DNA of 64,000 bases from Cupriavidus sp. P-10 (GCF_003402535.2 NZ_AP025172.1:496001-560000), one strand, 5' to 3'. Positions 51,532 to 60,741 are shown, numbered from the stretch's first letter. Program-made: numbers and translations. The notes: a model not told the origin generated them from the letters alone.

Positions 51532-53027
51532 GCTGCCGCCCCCTGGCCCAGCAGGGCGTCATAACAACTGGCCGGTGGCATCTGGACATGAATGACCGGG
51601 CAGTCGGCTTGCCGCGGCGCAAACTCCTCGCGCAGTGCCTCCAGGTTCGGTAGCGCCCCGTCGGACAGCATCGCCTCCAGGCGCGTGGCCAATACAGCCT
51701 CGATGCCGTCCATGGCAGCCAGCTCAAGTAGGCCAACCATCGTCTTGCATGCATCGCGTTGCGACACGCGGACGTCAAGCTGCTCCCAGGTTCGCCGATA
51801 GGCCTCCCGCGGGAACAGTTCGTTGCGGAAGGCTAGTCCCTTGAAGGCCTGCGGCTTACGCTTGAGGCCGTCTATGAAGTGCCGATAGTCGATGGACCGC
51901 CGGGTACTGTTGGCGGCGTGGGAACCACGAGGGGTGCTGAACACCATCGCTCCAGACAGATAGCAGTCCAGTCGATCGCCATAGACACGGACCTTCAGAC
52001 GGTGGCCAATCAGGCGCGACGGCGCGCTGTAGAGGATGCCGCGCACGGTAAAGGTGCTGCACCGGGTAACTCGCGCTTCCTCCTCGGCGAAGTCGGTTGT
52101 GCGCCGAGGCGGCAAGTCCATAAGCTGCTCGCGCTCGATGCGGAACGCCGCAGCATTACGTCGGTTGCGACGCATTACAACGTCGCGCAGGAATTCCTCA
52201 TAGGCGGCTCGATCCTCGAAGTCCCGGTGACCGCGCAACATCAGCGCCTGGTCAACGGCCTCCTTCAGATAGCGGTGGGACGATTCTACGCTGCCGTTCT
52301 CGTGGCCTTTGCCGCGGTTGTTACGCGTGCCATTCATCCCATAGTGTTCCAGCAACGCCTCGTAACGCGTTGTGAAGTCCTCCCGCTCCCGCAGGTTCTT
52401 GAACGCCGCAGACAGGCTGTCGGTGCGATGCTCGCGCGCGCAGCCGCCGGCCTGCCAGAGCGCGTTCTGCAAGCCTGAGGACAGTGCCTCGAAGCTCTCT
52501 CCACCTTCGACCACCTGCGCATACTCCCATCGAGAGAACGCGAACACAAAGTGATACAGGCGGTGATCGAACCGGAGGCCGGCGATGGTGACGTCTAACG
52601 CCCGCATATCGGTGAAGTCCGACAGCGCCCGGATGCCCGGCGCATGCTCCTGCGGGAAGAATATCTCCTTGGCCGGGCCGGACACGGCCCGCCATTGGCT
52701 GATGCGTCGCTCGAGCGTGCGGCGTACGCTGTCGGGATATTGGCCGGGGTGGTCGTCCTGGAGCTTGCGTAGGATGGTGATGGCCTGCAGACGTGGCTCG
52801 CTCTTGAGCATCGGAACGACTTCCGTGTCCCAGACATCGGTGAACGGATCGGGCCGTGATCGCCAGTAGCGACGCGGCTTCTGAGACGGCAGACGGGCAT
52901 CACATTCGATACGCCGAGCGCTGCGTACGCTGATGCCGGCCTTGGCGGCGGCAATCTCCTGGCTGTGTTCTTTGCGTTTAGACATGTAGAGGCGAACCTG
53001 TTGGTCGGTAATACGGGGTCCAGACAT
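51528..53027 (-). CDS. istA: IS21 IstA transposase
   Basis: A 499-residue rve-family transposase. HTH at the N-terminus (HSQEIAAAKAGISVRSARRIE), integrase core with ALSDFTDMRALDVTIAGLRF (Asp), REHRTDSLSAAF (Asp) and KGHENGSVESSHRYLKEAVDQ (Glu), then the C-terminal FTVRGILYSAPSRLIGHRLKVRVYGD barrel. All DDE residues visible. Intact. Confidence 0.92.
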   Translation of the reverse strand: MSGPRITDQQVRLYMSKRKEHSQEIAAAKAGISVRSARRIECDARLPSQKPRRYWRSRPDPFTDVWDTEVVPMLKSEPRLQAITILRKLQDDHPGQYPDSVRRTLERRISQWRAVSGPAKEIFFPQEHAPGIRALSDFTDMRALDVTIAGLRFDHRLYHFVFAFSRWEYAQVVEGGESFEALSSGLQNALWQAGGCAREHRTDSLSAAFKNLREREDFTTRYEALLEHYGMNGTRNNRGKGHENGSVESSHRYLKEAVDQALMLRGHRDFEDRAAYEEFLRDVVMRRNRRNAAAFRIEREQLMDLPPRRTTDFAEEEARVTRCSTFTVRGILYSAPSRLIGHRLKVRVYGDRLDCYLSGAMVFSTPRGSHAANSTRRSIDYRHFIDGLKRKPQAFKGLAFRNELFPREAYRRTWEQLDVRVSQRDACKTMVGLLELAAMDGIEAVLATRLEAMLSDGALPNLEALREEFAPRQADCPVIHVQMPPASCYDALLGQGAAA

Positions 53028-53469
53028 TGACTGACCGCTTCGAGATGCGATCAGCCATCGTAGAACCCGGCCAACTCGGCGCCGCCGGTGGCGGGAACTC
53101 TCCGGCGGCTACGCCGCCTCCGAGTCCCCGCCACCGGCCAAGATGTTTGTCGCTACGCCGGACAAAATGATTGTCGCCGCCCACTCCAGGCTTTTTTGTT
53201 AGGGCGTGCCTACGGGCTCAACGACAACTCCTTCAAAATGCAATTGGTCCCGCTAGCTCCAGAAGGGGCCGCGCGAGCAACAAAAATTGGGAGCCAGCAG
53301 GGGCCGCAGACATCGGCCACTCGATCGGCGGGTTCCATTGGCCGTGCGTCAACATTCGCCGGCGGTGTAATGCGGGGTAACGTGCAGTGCCTTCTTGTTT
53401 TCGACATCGGCCGCTGCAATTCCCAATCTGGTCGAGCAGTCTCTACTCGACCTTAGGACGCGTACCGAG

Positions 53470-55191
53470 TCACCCGAGCTCGGCTTCTAGGATGAACCTG
53501 GAAGTCGGGTTCCTCTTGGTCATGGATACCCGCAGATCCTGCCGGGCACGAGTCACTGCTACATAGAAGAGGCGGCGCTCCTCAGCCTCGGTGCTCTTCT
53601 CGTCGGGGACGACCGTCTCTTCCGCCCTAATAATCCAGACGCGGTCCCATTCGAGGCCTTTTGAGCTGTGCATCGTCGTCAGCACCAGCGCATCCGGCGC
53701 CGGCTTGTTGTTGTCTCGCCGCAGAAAATCCAAACGATCCGAGAAGGGACCGTTCAACCGCGACAGCACGTCATATGTGGTGGTGATGGCGCGGCGTGCC
53801 TGATCTGCACCTGCTTGCTGCATCATCCACTCGTGCACGCCCTCCAAAACTAACGAGTAGAACTGCCGGTCGCAGAGCGCGCGCCATTCAGCCAAACGCT
53901 TCATTAGCTCGCGATACTTGCCGGCCGAACTCTCGGAGAGACCCAACTCGACCAAGTCCTTCCTCTGATGCTGCTCGCCAGTCGCCTTGCCACTGTTGTG
54001 GAGTAGTCGCAGTTCATGCGTTCCGATACCCACGAACGAGAGCAATGCGTCGATCCCGGTCTTCCTAGTCTTCTGGACGAGTTCCAGAAGGTTGCACATC
54101 AGGGCACCCTCAGGGCGGCTGAGAATAGATTTTCCCGACGCCCGGTAGTATTTGATGCCGTGGGAGCGACAAACCGCCTCGACCGGATCGAGGACGCGAT
54201 TCGTCCGGGCCAATATCGCCGCCGACTGACTTTTTGAAAGCGCAGGTGCGAGGTGTTCCATCGCGGCGACTGCCTCGGCGTACTCGTCCGGGAACCGCTG
54301 GAATGCTACTTCGCCGCCTGGGCCCTTGTGAGCAACGAGGGCTTTCGGAATCCGGTCGCGGTTGTGGCGGATGATCTTGTCGGCAGCACCGAGAATCTCG
54401 GCATGACAGCGATAGTTTTTTCCCAGCACCACAGGTTGCGCGTCAAACTGCCGAATGAAGGACTCCATGCCGCGGAAGCCGAGGGCCGATCGAAAGCCGT
54501 AGATGCTTTGATCGTCGTCGCCTACGACCGTAATAATCGAGCCCGCCTGAGCATGGAGCGCGATCCACTGGTATTGCAGCGGATCGGTGTCCTGAAATTC
54601 GTCAACGAGCAGATAGGTGAGGGGGTAAGGCGCGATCGTGCCGAGTTGCATGCCTTCGACCGCCAGGCGCAGCATGTCCTGAAAATCGATCTTCCCATTA
54701 CGCTCCAGCGAATCCTGATAGGCGCGGTACAGGACCTCCTCGGTTGTCCCTGCCTGGACTTGGCCAAAGTTTGTCTTGATGGCCTCGATGGCGGTGATAG
54801 CGTCCTCAACCTTCCAGTCCAATCCTGTGTCAGCAAGCGCCTGAGTGAGCAACCCAATGCGATCGCCATCGGTGGCGATATCACGCTTTCCCTCAACGCC
54901 GCTGCTGAGTTGTTTGTAGGCGAGTGAATGGAACGTGCCGGCCATCAGCCTCTTCTTGGCGACACTGCCCGCAAGTGATCCAATGCGATCGCGCAACTCA
55001 ACGGCGGCATCCTTGCTGAAGGTGACGGCACCAACCGTCGCGTTGGGCGCTGAGAGCAACATCGCGGCCTTTGCCGCGATGGTCGCCGTCTTTCCGGCGC
55101 CCGGGACAGCGATTGCAACGCAATGGGCGCGGCAGTCAACGACTTCGCGTTGCGACGGATTGAGCTTATCAAGGGTCTCTGCGAGAGACAT
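53470..55191 (-). CDS. UvrD/Rep-family DNA helicase
   Basis: A 573-residue SF1A helicase: Q-motif LNPSQREVVDC, Walker A AIAVPGAGKTATIAAKAA, VGAVTFSKDAAVELRDRIG (Ia), YLLVDEFQDTDPLQYQWI (II), VVGDDDQSIYGFRSA (III), VVLGKNYRCHAEIL (IV), LTTMHSSKGLEWDRVWI (V) and EERRLFYVAVTRARQDL (VI). Shorter than UvrD, as in plasmid/ICE-borne copies. Last gene of the leftward conjugative-module remnant. Start ATG 55191 chosen for the canonical MSLAETLDKLN; the longer reading has no family sequence. Confidence 0.92.
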   Translation of the reverse strand: MSLAETLDKLNPSQREVVDCRAHCVAIAVPGAGKTATIAAKAAMLLSAPNATVGAVTFSKDAAVELRDRIGSLAGSVAKKRLMAGTFHSLAYKQLSSGVEGKRDIATDGDRIGLLTQALADTGLDWKVEDAITAIEAIKTNFGQVQAGTTEEVLYRAYQDSLERNGKIDFQDMLRLAVEGMQLGTIAPYPLTYLLVDEFQDTDPLQYQWIALHAQAGSIITVVGDDDQSIYGFRSALGFRGMESFIRQFDAQPVVLGKNYRCHAEILGAADKIIRHNRDRIPKALVAHKGPGGEVAFQRFPDEYAEAVAAMEHLAPALSKSQSAAILARTNRVLDPVEAVCRSHGIKYYRASGKSILSRPEGALMCNLLELVQKTRKTGIDALLSFVGIGTHELRLLHNSGKATGEQHQRKDLVELGLSESSAGKYRELMKRLAEWRALCDRQFYSLVLEGVHEWMMQQAGADQARRAITTTYDVLSRLNGPFSDRLDFLRRDNNKPAPDALVLTTMHSSKGLEWDRVWIIRAEETVVPDEKSTEAEERRLFYVAVTRARQDLRVSMTKRNPTSRFILEAELG

Positions 55192-55387
55192 GATGTTTGA
55201 CCGGAAAAAAGGGACTTGGACTACTTCAAGCCTGACTCGATGTGGCACGCAGTGATAGCAAATGTCACTTGCAAACATCCAATGTCAGAAGGTGCCATGA
55301 AGATTCACGAGGTGTCAGGACGTGGCACACAGCTAAACGAAAGGGACTGGACATTAGGTGCGACATACTCACAGCAAGTGACACCTA
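55192..55387. promoter_or_regulatory. Intergenic region with repeated TGTCA motifs
   Basis: TGTCACTTGC (55263-55272) is the exact inverse of GCAAGTGACA (55374-55383). AATGTCAGAAGGTG and GTGTCAGGACGTGGCAC lie between. The repeated TGTCA/GTGACA half-sites suggest a binding region for a conjugative-element regulator ahead of the helicase gene. Confidence 0.4.
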
Positions 55388-56239
55388 TCAGATCCCGCGC
55401 ACAGTCGTCATCAGCTTCAGATGAGTGGTGTAGCTGCGCAGACCCAGCGGCTGGAACTTGCGCAGGAAGCGCGTGACTTCGTCGTTGACGTCGCTCTGGT
55501 CCCGAATGCCGTTCCAGACCATGAAGTCGAACTGGTCCATGGTTTGATCGAACTTGATCAGAACCTGCAGGGCGCGTACCGAGAAGCGCGAGTAGGCCTG
55601 GACCTCCAGCGCAAGGGATGGGCGTTGGATCGTTGGCACGAACACGATCTCGTCCTTTGTACGCATCTCCTGTTCCCGTTGTTCGCGGTAGGCTTTCGCC
55701 ACACGCAGCTGCTCGTCCACGTAGTCCTCAATCTTCGAGAGTTCACGTTCGAGGTAGTTCTCGAGCGTCGACAGTTCGGTGCGCGAGAAGGTAGCCGCAC
55801 CAAAGCGCTGCAAGTTCAGCGACATGCGGTTCATGTACGGCCACCATTGCTCGAAAAGCGGGCGCAGGCGCGTGTGATTGAGCTTCAGCGCCACAGGAAC
55901 AACTGCCGCGCCGGCGAGCTCGCGATTGAGGATCAGCAGGCCGAGTTCACGGCGACGGCGAACGATTGCCTGGCGGTCCTCGGGCGCGAGATCACGGAAC
56001 AGCTTGCGAGTGCGTTCCACTTGGGCCTTGCGCTCCTCATGGTCCACCGTCGAGATCAGACCCTCGTTGCGCAGTACATCGGCGGACTGCTCCATCTCCG
56101 CAAGCTCTGTCTCGACATCGCCAGAGCTATCGATCGAGCCAAGCGTGGTAGGCGATTCAGTGAGCAGCGCAACGGTATCGTCGGTCGGACCAACTTCCTG
56201 GAGCGGCGCATCGGCAGGGGTCAGATCGGTCATTGTCAT
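55388..56239 (-). CDS. DUF1845 (integrating conjugative element PFL_4669-type) protein
   Basis: A 283-residue protein. Helical, highly charged sequence (ERTRKLFRDLAPEDRQAIVRRRRELGLL, TRTELSTLENYLERELSKIEDYVDEQLRVAKAY) and FDFMVWNGIRDQSDVNDEVTRFLRKFQPLGLR resemble the DUF1845 family found in integrative conjugative elements and related plasmids. Its role is not known. AAAGGAGAAATC precedes the ATG at 56239. It lies between the helicase and DUF4400 genes. Confidence 0.7.
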   Translation of the reverse strand: MTMTDLTPADAPLQEVGPTDDTVALLTESPTTLGSIDSSGDVETELAEMEQSADVLRNEGLISTVDHEERKAQVERTRKLFRDLAPEDRQAIVRRRRELGLLILNRELAGAAVVPVALKLNHTRLRPLFEQWWPYMNRMSLNLQRFGAATFSRTELSTLENYLERELSKIEDYVDEQLRVAKAYREQREQEMRTKDEIVFVPTIQRPSLALEVQAYSRFSVRALQVLIKFDQTMDQFDFMVWNGIRDQSDVNDEVTRFLRKFQPLGLRSYTTHLKLMTTVRGI

Positions 56240-56293
56240 GATTTCTCCTTTAGTAGGCTGGACACCCGGCCTTGTTAGTCGCTGCGGAGTCGG

Positions 56294-56911
56294 CTACTTG
56301 CCGACGTGGAATGACGCTGCAAGGCGCCAGCAGAGCAGGCCGACCAGACAGACCCCGAAGGTCCACCAGGTCGCCAGCATGGGAAGAGGTAAGAGCAGGG
56401 CGGACGCGCCGAAGCCAAAGCAGAGCATCAAGCCGTGTGCCGCCACATGGAAGGACACCGGGTTGGCAAAGCCAGCGCCAGCAGCGCGAATCTTGCGCGA
56501 CACCGTTCCATCGTTGAACAGGGCAAGGAACAGCACGATTGCGCCAACGAGCCAGTAGTGGCCGACCGCTGCGCGATACAGTGCGCGGTAGATCGTTAGC
56601 CAGAAGTGCTGCATCCAGCTTCTACCGAAGGCAGACGCGCCGCCATCGGCAAAGCCGGTCTGGGCGTCGGAGCCGGAGAACGACGACTTGACGACGCCGC
56701 TCTCGATGAACCATTGGTGAAAGCGGGCGTTGGCCAGTGTCACGGCGACGTCAGCCCTGTCCTGACCGAGCACCCGCTCAACCGACGCCTGTTCCGCCTC
56801 ACTGATTTCAAAAGCGCTTTCGTCTTGGATGAACGGAGCGAGCGTGCAGATCATCAGCGGCGAAAAGATCAGCCACAGGCGGACGTGCGACGCGAATCGA
56901 CTATTTGCCAT
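56294..56911 (-). CDS. DUF4400 integrating-conjugative-element membrane protein
   Basis: A 205-residue membrane protein with an N-terminal TM (LWLIFSPLMICTLAPFI), a periplasmic region and about three C-terminal TMs (LVGAIVLFLALFNDG, HGLMLCFGFGASALLLPLPM, FGVCLVGLLCWRLA). The motif AAHGLMLCFG with GTVSRKIR is typical of the DUF4400 family that follows traD in ICEs. Probably part of the mating channel. Two bases separate it from the upstream gene. Confidence 0.8.
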   Translation of the reverse strand: MANSRFASHVRLWLIFSPLMICTLAPFIQDESAFEISEAEQASVERVLGQDRADVAVTLANARFHQWFIESGVVKSSFSGSDAQTGFADGGASAFGRSWMQHFWLTIYRALYRAAVGHYWLVGAIVLFLALFNDGTVSRKIRAAGAGFANPVSFHVAAHGLMLCFGFGASALLLPLPMLATWWTFGVCLVGLLCWRLAASFHVGK

Positions 56912-56912
56912 G

Positions 56913-57203
56913 TCAGCTAAGGGCGAGCAATACCGGCAGGCTCAGGAAAGCGACCAACGCGCCCCAGAAGACAGCCGGCTTGACCACGGAGATCTTGATG
57001 AGCGCAAAGCACGCTGCCGCGGCTCCAGTGGTGAAGGCTAGCGGCATTGCCGGCGCGCCCGGAGGCGGAGCGGTCAGCCACTCATGCATGTGCAGGGCGA
57101 GCGCCAGGTCGACGCCGCAAAGCTTGGCTGCCATGCGCGTCGGAGCCTGTTTGAGGCGGATCGCAAGCCGGCGCGCGTCATTGTGCAAAGTTGCCAGCGA
57201 CAT
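56913..57203 (-). CDS. Small membrane protein of the conjugative module
   Basis: A 96-residue protein: an N-terminal soluble helix (LATLHNDARRLAIRLKQAPTRMA) and two C-terminal hydrophobic segments (LAFTTGAAAACFALIKISVV, VFWGALVAFLSLPVLLALS). It overlaps the preceding gene by 26 bases and ends one base before DUF4400, so it is in the operon. No family recognised. Confidence 0.68.
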   Translation of the reverse strand: MSLATLHNDARRLAIRLKQAPTRMAAKLCGVDLALALHMHEWLTAPPPGAPAMPLAFTTGAAAACFALIKISVVKPAVFWGALVAFLSLPVLLALS

Positions 57204-57684
57204 CGTAGCTCTCGAAGTAGCGGGTAAAGGTGTAGCCCGTCAGCACGCGGGCGGCGAGCTGAAACGCAGCGCAGCGTTGGGTGATTGCGCCCGGAGCCGG
57301 CTCGTCGACAACCCGGCACACATAGCCTTCGGGCTGGCGCTGCTCGAACGCCGGAATGGACTCGTGAAAGGGATACCAGACGTTGTACTTCTCGCCTTTG
57401 AAAGCTGCGTACCGCTTGCCGTAGAGTTCATGCGCGCGGGAGAACAGGCCCTTCATGAATGCCACGTTGGGGTCGCCGTGCTTGCGCGCGGCACGCCAGG
57501 CGGCGATGCCATCGGCCAGCATTTCCTTGACCAGGGGCTCTTCGCGGACGCAGAAGTTCACGCCGATGTAGTCGACCACACGCGTGCAAATGTCATCGAG
57601 ATCCGGCGATAGGGAGAACACCGGCGAAAGCTTCGCCGAGAGCTTGTGGTCCTTGACGATTTGTCGGAACAGGCTGCTGCGCAT
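57178..57684 (-). CDS. Conserved-looking conjugative-module protein of unknown function
   Basis: A 168-residue soluble protein (LFRQIVKDHKLSAKLSPVFS, MKGLFSRAHELYGKRYAAFKGEKYNVWYPFHESIP, YTFTRYFESYDVAGNFAQ). It begins six bases after the TraD stop and overlaps the next gene, showing an operon. No family recognised; position between traD and DUF4400 suggests a transfer-associated role. Confidence 0.68.
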   Translation of the reverse strand: MRSSLFRQIVKDHKLSAKLSPVFSLSPDLDDICTRVVDYIGVNFCVREEPLVKEMLADGIAAWRAARKHGDPNVAFMKGLFSRAHELYGKRYAAFKGEKYNVWYPFHESIPAFEQRQPEGYVCRVVDEPAPGAITQRCAAFQLAARVLTGYTFTRYFESYDVAGNFAQ

Positions 57685-57690
57685 GGGTGT

Positions 57691-58920
57691 TTAGTCTTTG
57701 ATGATGGGAATTCGGCCCTGGTAGACAGCGCCTCCAGAAATTCGCAGGAAGTACTGCAGGTTCGGTAGTTGCATGACAAGGTCGTGCGTAATCAGTGGTA
57801 CCTTCTCAAGCTGGGCCGAACGGGACACCGACCCGCTGAACTCGCCGATGTGGGCCTCTGTTCCGGTGCTGGTGCTGCTCGACACGACCAGGTTGCGGAT
57901 AGCGGTGGTACCGGCCTTTTCGGAGAACCATTGCGCCGTGTCGATGTCTTCCAATCGTAAGACGATCTGGTTGTTCAAATTGCCCAAAACCTGCTGCATT
58001 TTGGCTACGTTTCCGAGTTTGGCCGTGAAATCGGAGCGGGTCTGGTAGGCAACGAATGCCTTGAAGCCGGCGCCGCGGCCCTTGTTCAGCAGCTGGAGCA
58101 ATTGCTCGTTGATGGCCTCGGCCGCTTCGTCGACTACCAGGACGATCTCGGGTGGCTTGGCGTAGAAGTTGTAGATCGCGCCGGCGACAGAAGCGATGTC
58201 AGCCAGCAGCATCGACATGACAGCCTGTGCCACCATCGAATTGGATAGGGAGTCCGCACCCACGTAGAGCACGGCCTTCTGCTTGATGACCTTGTCGATA
58301 TCCCAGATCTCGCGGTCGTCCTCAAAGTCGTCGGCCTTTGGTGCCAGCATTAGACCTGTCTCGCCGGTCGCCAGCATCTGCAGCAGGGGCAGGGCGGATG
58401 CAATGATCCGGCCGTAGTGATCGCGGTCGTGTTGATAGGTCGAGATGAGGCCGTCGATCGCTTCATGCCCGTTGCCGAGCTTGGAGAATCGGTCGATGTA
58501 CAGGCTGACCATGGCGTCCAGGCGGGTGCCACCCGCCTTCTGCGCAACCTTCTGCATATACCCCGCGACTTCCTCTTCCCAATCCGGCTTCCCAGCTTCC
58601 GGGAAGAAGCGCTCCAGCCCGCGCTCAAGCAGATTGTTGATGCCGTTCTGTGCGTACTGCAGGATCGAGCGCAGGTTCGGCTTGTCGCCGACGTAGAGCT
58701 CGCCCTTCACGGCGCGGTCGATGAACAGGAAGGCGAACTGGCGGAAGGGGCCTTCCTCCATCAGTTGGGCGATACGCGTCGGGATCTCCGAGGGCTGAGA
58801 CCAATTTTCCAGTGGATTCAACCGGATGGACTGCGATGGGGCGGCTTGCTTCCAATACAGGAACTTGCGGCCGGTCCGCTCGCATTCGCGCTTGCACCGA
58901 GCGACCCAGTCGTGTCCGGG
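57691..58920 (-). pseudogene. traD: TraD-type coupling protein, N-terminally truncated
   Basis: About 410 codons remain. HDWVARCKRECERTGRKFLYW and SQSIRLNPLENWSQPSEIPTRIAQL follow the site where TraD has its PKG motif. The Walker B strand EIVLVVDEAAEAINEQLLQLLNKGRGAGF, the VAYQTRSDFTAKLG motif and a full C-terminus are present. The N-terminal membrane helices and the Walker A P-loop are missing: at 58915-58920 the sequence switches to an opposed ATPase gene. Without a P-loop it cannot power DNA transfer. Heads the leftward module. Confidence 0.8.
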
Positions 58921-59184
58921 GGGCAGAAGGTGTGGATCAATGAGTGTCTGACCCGCGGAATCGCGCTCTACCGGGCGCAGGACGAGCAGCAACCGTTCCA
59001 GACCCTCTTTACCGATGAGGCCGATGGCCCCTTGGATCCGGAGCGTAAGCGCGCCTTCATGAGAATGAAGCGCGAAGTGCTGCGGATCGGCGGCTACGAA
59101 CGGGAGTTCTTCATCTCGCAAACGCCGGACCTCGTCGACGAGGCTGACGGCGTCATCGATGTCGTTGCCCTGGCGGCGCAGTAA
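58912..59184 (+). pseudogene. C-terminal tail of an SbcC/SMC-type ATPase
   Basis: From the ABC signature VSGGQKVWINECLTRGIAL the reading goes through the Walker B TLFTDEADGPLDPERKRAFM and the D-loop/His region GYEREFFISQTPDLVDEADG to a stop at 59184. This is the last 90 or so residues of an SbcC/SMC-like protein. The long N-terminal part is absent because the truncated traD lies there on the opposite strand. Confidence 0.72.
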
Positions 59185-59242
59185 GGCTGGCCCATCAACT
59201 ATCACGCCCCCCATCTCCGAAAGTAGGGCGGGCTTCTCTTTT

Positions 59243-59755
59243 ATGACTCCAACCATGACTTTGACCAACCCACTTCTGAGTGAGGACCAGGATCGGCTTG
59301 TGGCCGTCTCTATCGAGCTTGGCATGCAACAAATCCAACGAGAGATTGCCGCGGGCCGGATTCCGCCGACCATCACCGAGTTCTCCGCGCTGCACGACTA
59401 TGTCGATGCCAACGAGTTTGGCGGGCTGTGCGAGGAAGACGGACAGTGGCGTAGGTTGTTTCCCCGCGAGACCGCCACGGACGAGGAGATCTTCTGCGAG
59501 GCCGCCAACCGAGTGCAGGACGCATTGGCGAAGTGGTTGGCGAACAGTGCCGAGCGCAACACATTGCTGGTCGCCCAATTAGTCGACGATGCGCTCAATG
59601 CGGCGTGCTTGGCCGTCCAGACGCGGTTGAAACTGGACTATGGAGATGTGGCCGGCGTCTTCTTCTCTGGCGAGCAGAAGGTGGCATTTCAGAAGATGTT
59701 TGCCCGATATGCGCTTTGCGAGATCGCAATGATGTCTAAAGACGAAGGTGCGTGA
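59243..59755 (+). CDS. Hypothetical protein of the accessory element
   Basis: A 170-residue soluble protein (LLSEDQDRLVAVSIELGMQQIQREIAAGRIPPTITEFSALHDYVDANEFGGLCEE, FCEAANRVQDALAKWLANSA). Start ATG 59243 follows a weak site; ATG 59255 is an alternative. It follows the ATPase tail on the same strand and begins a run of short genes. Similar small proteins occur on Burkholderiales plasmids; no function is known. Confidence 0.68.
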   Translation: MTPTMTLTNPLLSEDQDRLVAVSIELGMQQIQREIAAGRIPPTITEFSALHDYVDANEFGGLCEEDGQWRRLFPRETATDEEIFCEAANRVQDALAKWLANSAERNTLLVAQLVDDALNAACLAVQTRLKLDYGDVAGVFFSGEQKVAFQKMFARYALCEIAMMSKDEGA

Positions 59756-59862
59756 GGTTTTGCATGCCCTTTCAATCTCGCCTTTCGGGCACGGCAGTCC
59801 TTGCAGTCAAATCCGATACCTGCCGGGCATCGCATCGCGCGACGCCCGGCTGGAGCTAAGTC

Positions 59863-60045
59863 ATGAACCATATTCAAACGGCTGTGAAGGCCGAGCTCGA
59901 CGCGCTGCGCGATTTCCGCAACGTGCCCGCCGCAGCCTACCTATACGTCGAGACGCACGCGGCCAAATTGGCCGATTGGGATGCAACGGGCGAAAGCGTC
60001 TCGAACATTGCCGATCTCGTGCTAGACATTGTCGCTGCAAGGTAA
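59863..60045 (+). CDS. Small hypothetical protein
   Basis: A 60-residue protein (MNHIQTAVKAELDALRDFRN, VPAAAYLYVETHAAKLADWD) with GGAG before the ATG. Helical, acidic, no family recognised. First of several closely spaced short genes up to the terminator at 60742. Confidence 0.52.
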   Translation: MNHIQTAVKAELDALRDFRNVPAAAYLYVETHAAKLADWDATGESVSNIADLVLDIVAAR

Positions 60046-60048
60046 GCC

Positions 60049-60249
60049 ATGAACCGTCGGAACGAGCCTGCGAAGTCTTTGCGGTTCGAACCGCGATCAG
60101 GCGTGCGGCGGTGGCGCCTTTACGGACGCTTAAGCGCATTCTCCCTACCAATCCCTTGCGGGCTCTTGCTCGCAAGCCTACATATTTCAAGCCATGTCAA
60201 AGATCATGATTACGGCGGAACACGCCGCAAAGTTGCTGCCTCGCGGTAA
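60049..60249 (+). CDS. Doubtful short reading frame
   Basis: ATG 60049 opens 66 codons (MNRRNEPAKSLRFEPRSGVRR, LASLHISSHVKDHDYGG). It overlaps the better-supported gene at 60194. Composition is not convincing; another frame across 60060-60209 looks equally plausible. Listed only because the stretch would otherwise be empty. Confidence 0.2.
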   Translation: MNRRNEPAKSLRFEPRSGVRRWRLYGRLSAFSLPIPCGLLLASLHISSHVKDHDYGGTRRKVAASR

Positions 60250-60469
60250 GAAGGTGCACACGTTTTTCAAAGTTTTCGGCTGGATTGGTGCCGACGTTGA
60301 CCGGACCAAGGTGCTGGCGGCATTTGCGTCAGCCCAGGAGGTTGAAGTGTCTCCCGATGCTGCGTGCTTCGGCCATCAGCTGGCCGTAAGGCTGGACGGC
60401 ATGCGAACCTACATCGACACCAACCAGAAGGCCTTGCGCAAGCTGGTACCGCAAGCGGTTGCCGCGTGA
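60194..60469 (+). CDS. Small hypothetical protein
   Basis: A 91-residue protein (MSKIMITAEHAAKLLPRGKK, VHTFFKVFGWIGADVDRTKVLAAFASAQE, CFGHQLAVRLDGMRTYIDTN). The sequence is well behaved and typical of a real plasmid/ICE small gene. No family recognised. It is 9 bases from the next small gene. Confidence 0.6.
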   Translation: MSKIMITAEHAAKLLPRGKKVHTFFKVFGWIGADVDRTKVLAAFASAQEVEVSPDAACFGHQLAVRLDGMRTYIDTNQKALRKLVPQAVAA

Positions 60470-60478
60470 GGACGGATC

Positions 60479-60676
60479 ATGCACCTCATTGTCGACATTG
60501 ATATTGGTGGCGCAGCGTTGCAGAGGACGGCCAGTCCCGCCGAAGCCGCGCAGCAATTGCGCGAGTTGGCCAACGAGATCGAACGCAAGGTAGTTGATTT
60601 CTCCGTCTGCCGCGAGGGCCAACGCCTGGCTGGCACGGACGGCGGATGCGCAATCGCCTATCTCGCCGATCTGTAG
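60479..60676 (+). CDS. Small hypothetical protein
   Basis: A 65-residue protein: a beta-rich start MHLIVDIDIGGAALQ, a helix SPAEAAQQLRELANEIERKV, then DFSVCREGQRLAGTDGGCAIAYLADL. Good coding character; GAGGACG before the ATG. It ends about 65 bases before the terminator. Confidence 0.6.
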   Translation: MHLIVDIDIGGAALQRTASPAEAAQQLRELANEIERKVVDFSVCREGQRLAGTDGGCAIAYLADL

Positions 60677-60741
60677 CACTTCCAAGTTGGCGTGGTGGTA
60701 AGTTGCTACGCCTCGGCTCGCTATCTTCTAAGAGCCAATGG

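Larger units (their letters stand above)
50633..53180 (-). mobile_element. IS21-family element
   Basis: Carries istA and istB with a four-base overlap. Both ends contain imperfect inverted copies of an AGCGACAA-x-CATCTTGGCCGG motif (about 50657-50680 and 53120-53145), preceded by a second weaker copy, as expected for the multiple terminal repeats of IS21. Exact ends are approximate. It truncates the histidine kinase gene on its left. Confidence 0.82.

Noticed and set aside
53431..53453. Hairpin GGTCGAG…CTCGACC after the helicase gene as an intrinsic terminator
   Set aside because: No T-run follows on the relevant strand.
58417..58911. Left extension of the plus-strand ATPase frame
   Set aside because: It is antisense to real TraD sequence; only the part from about 58912 resembles an ATPase.
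58921..59376. N-terminal extension of the TraD frame to 59376
   Set aside because: It reads antisense through the SbcC-type tail and contains no TraD membrane helices or P-loop.
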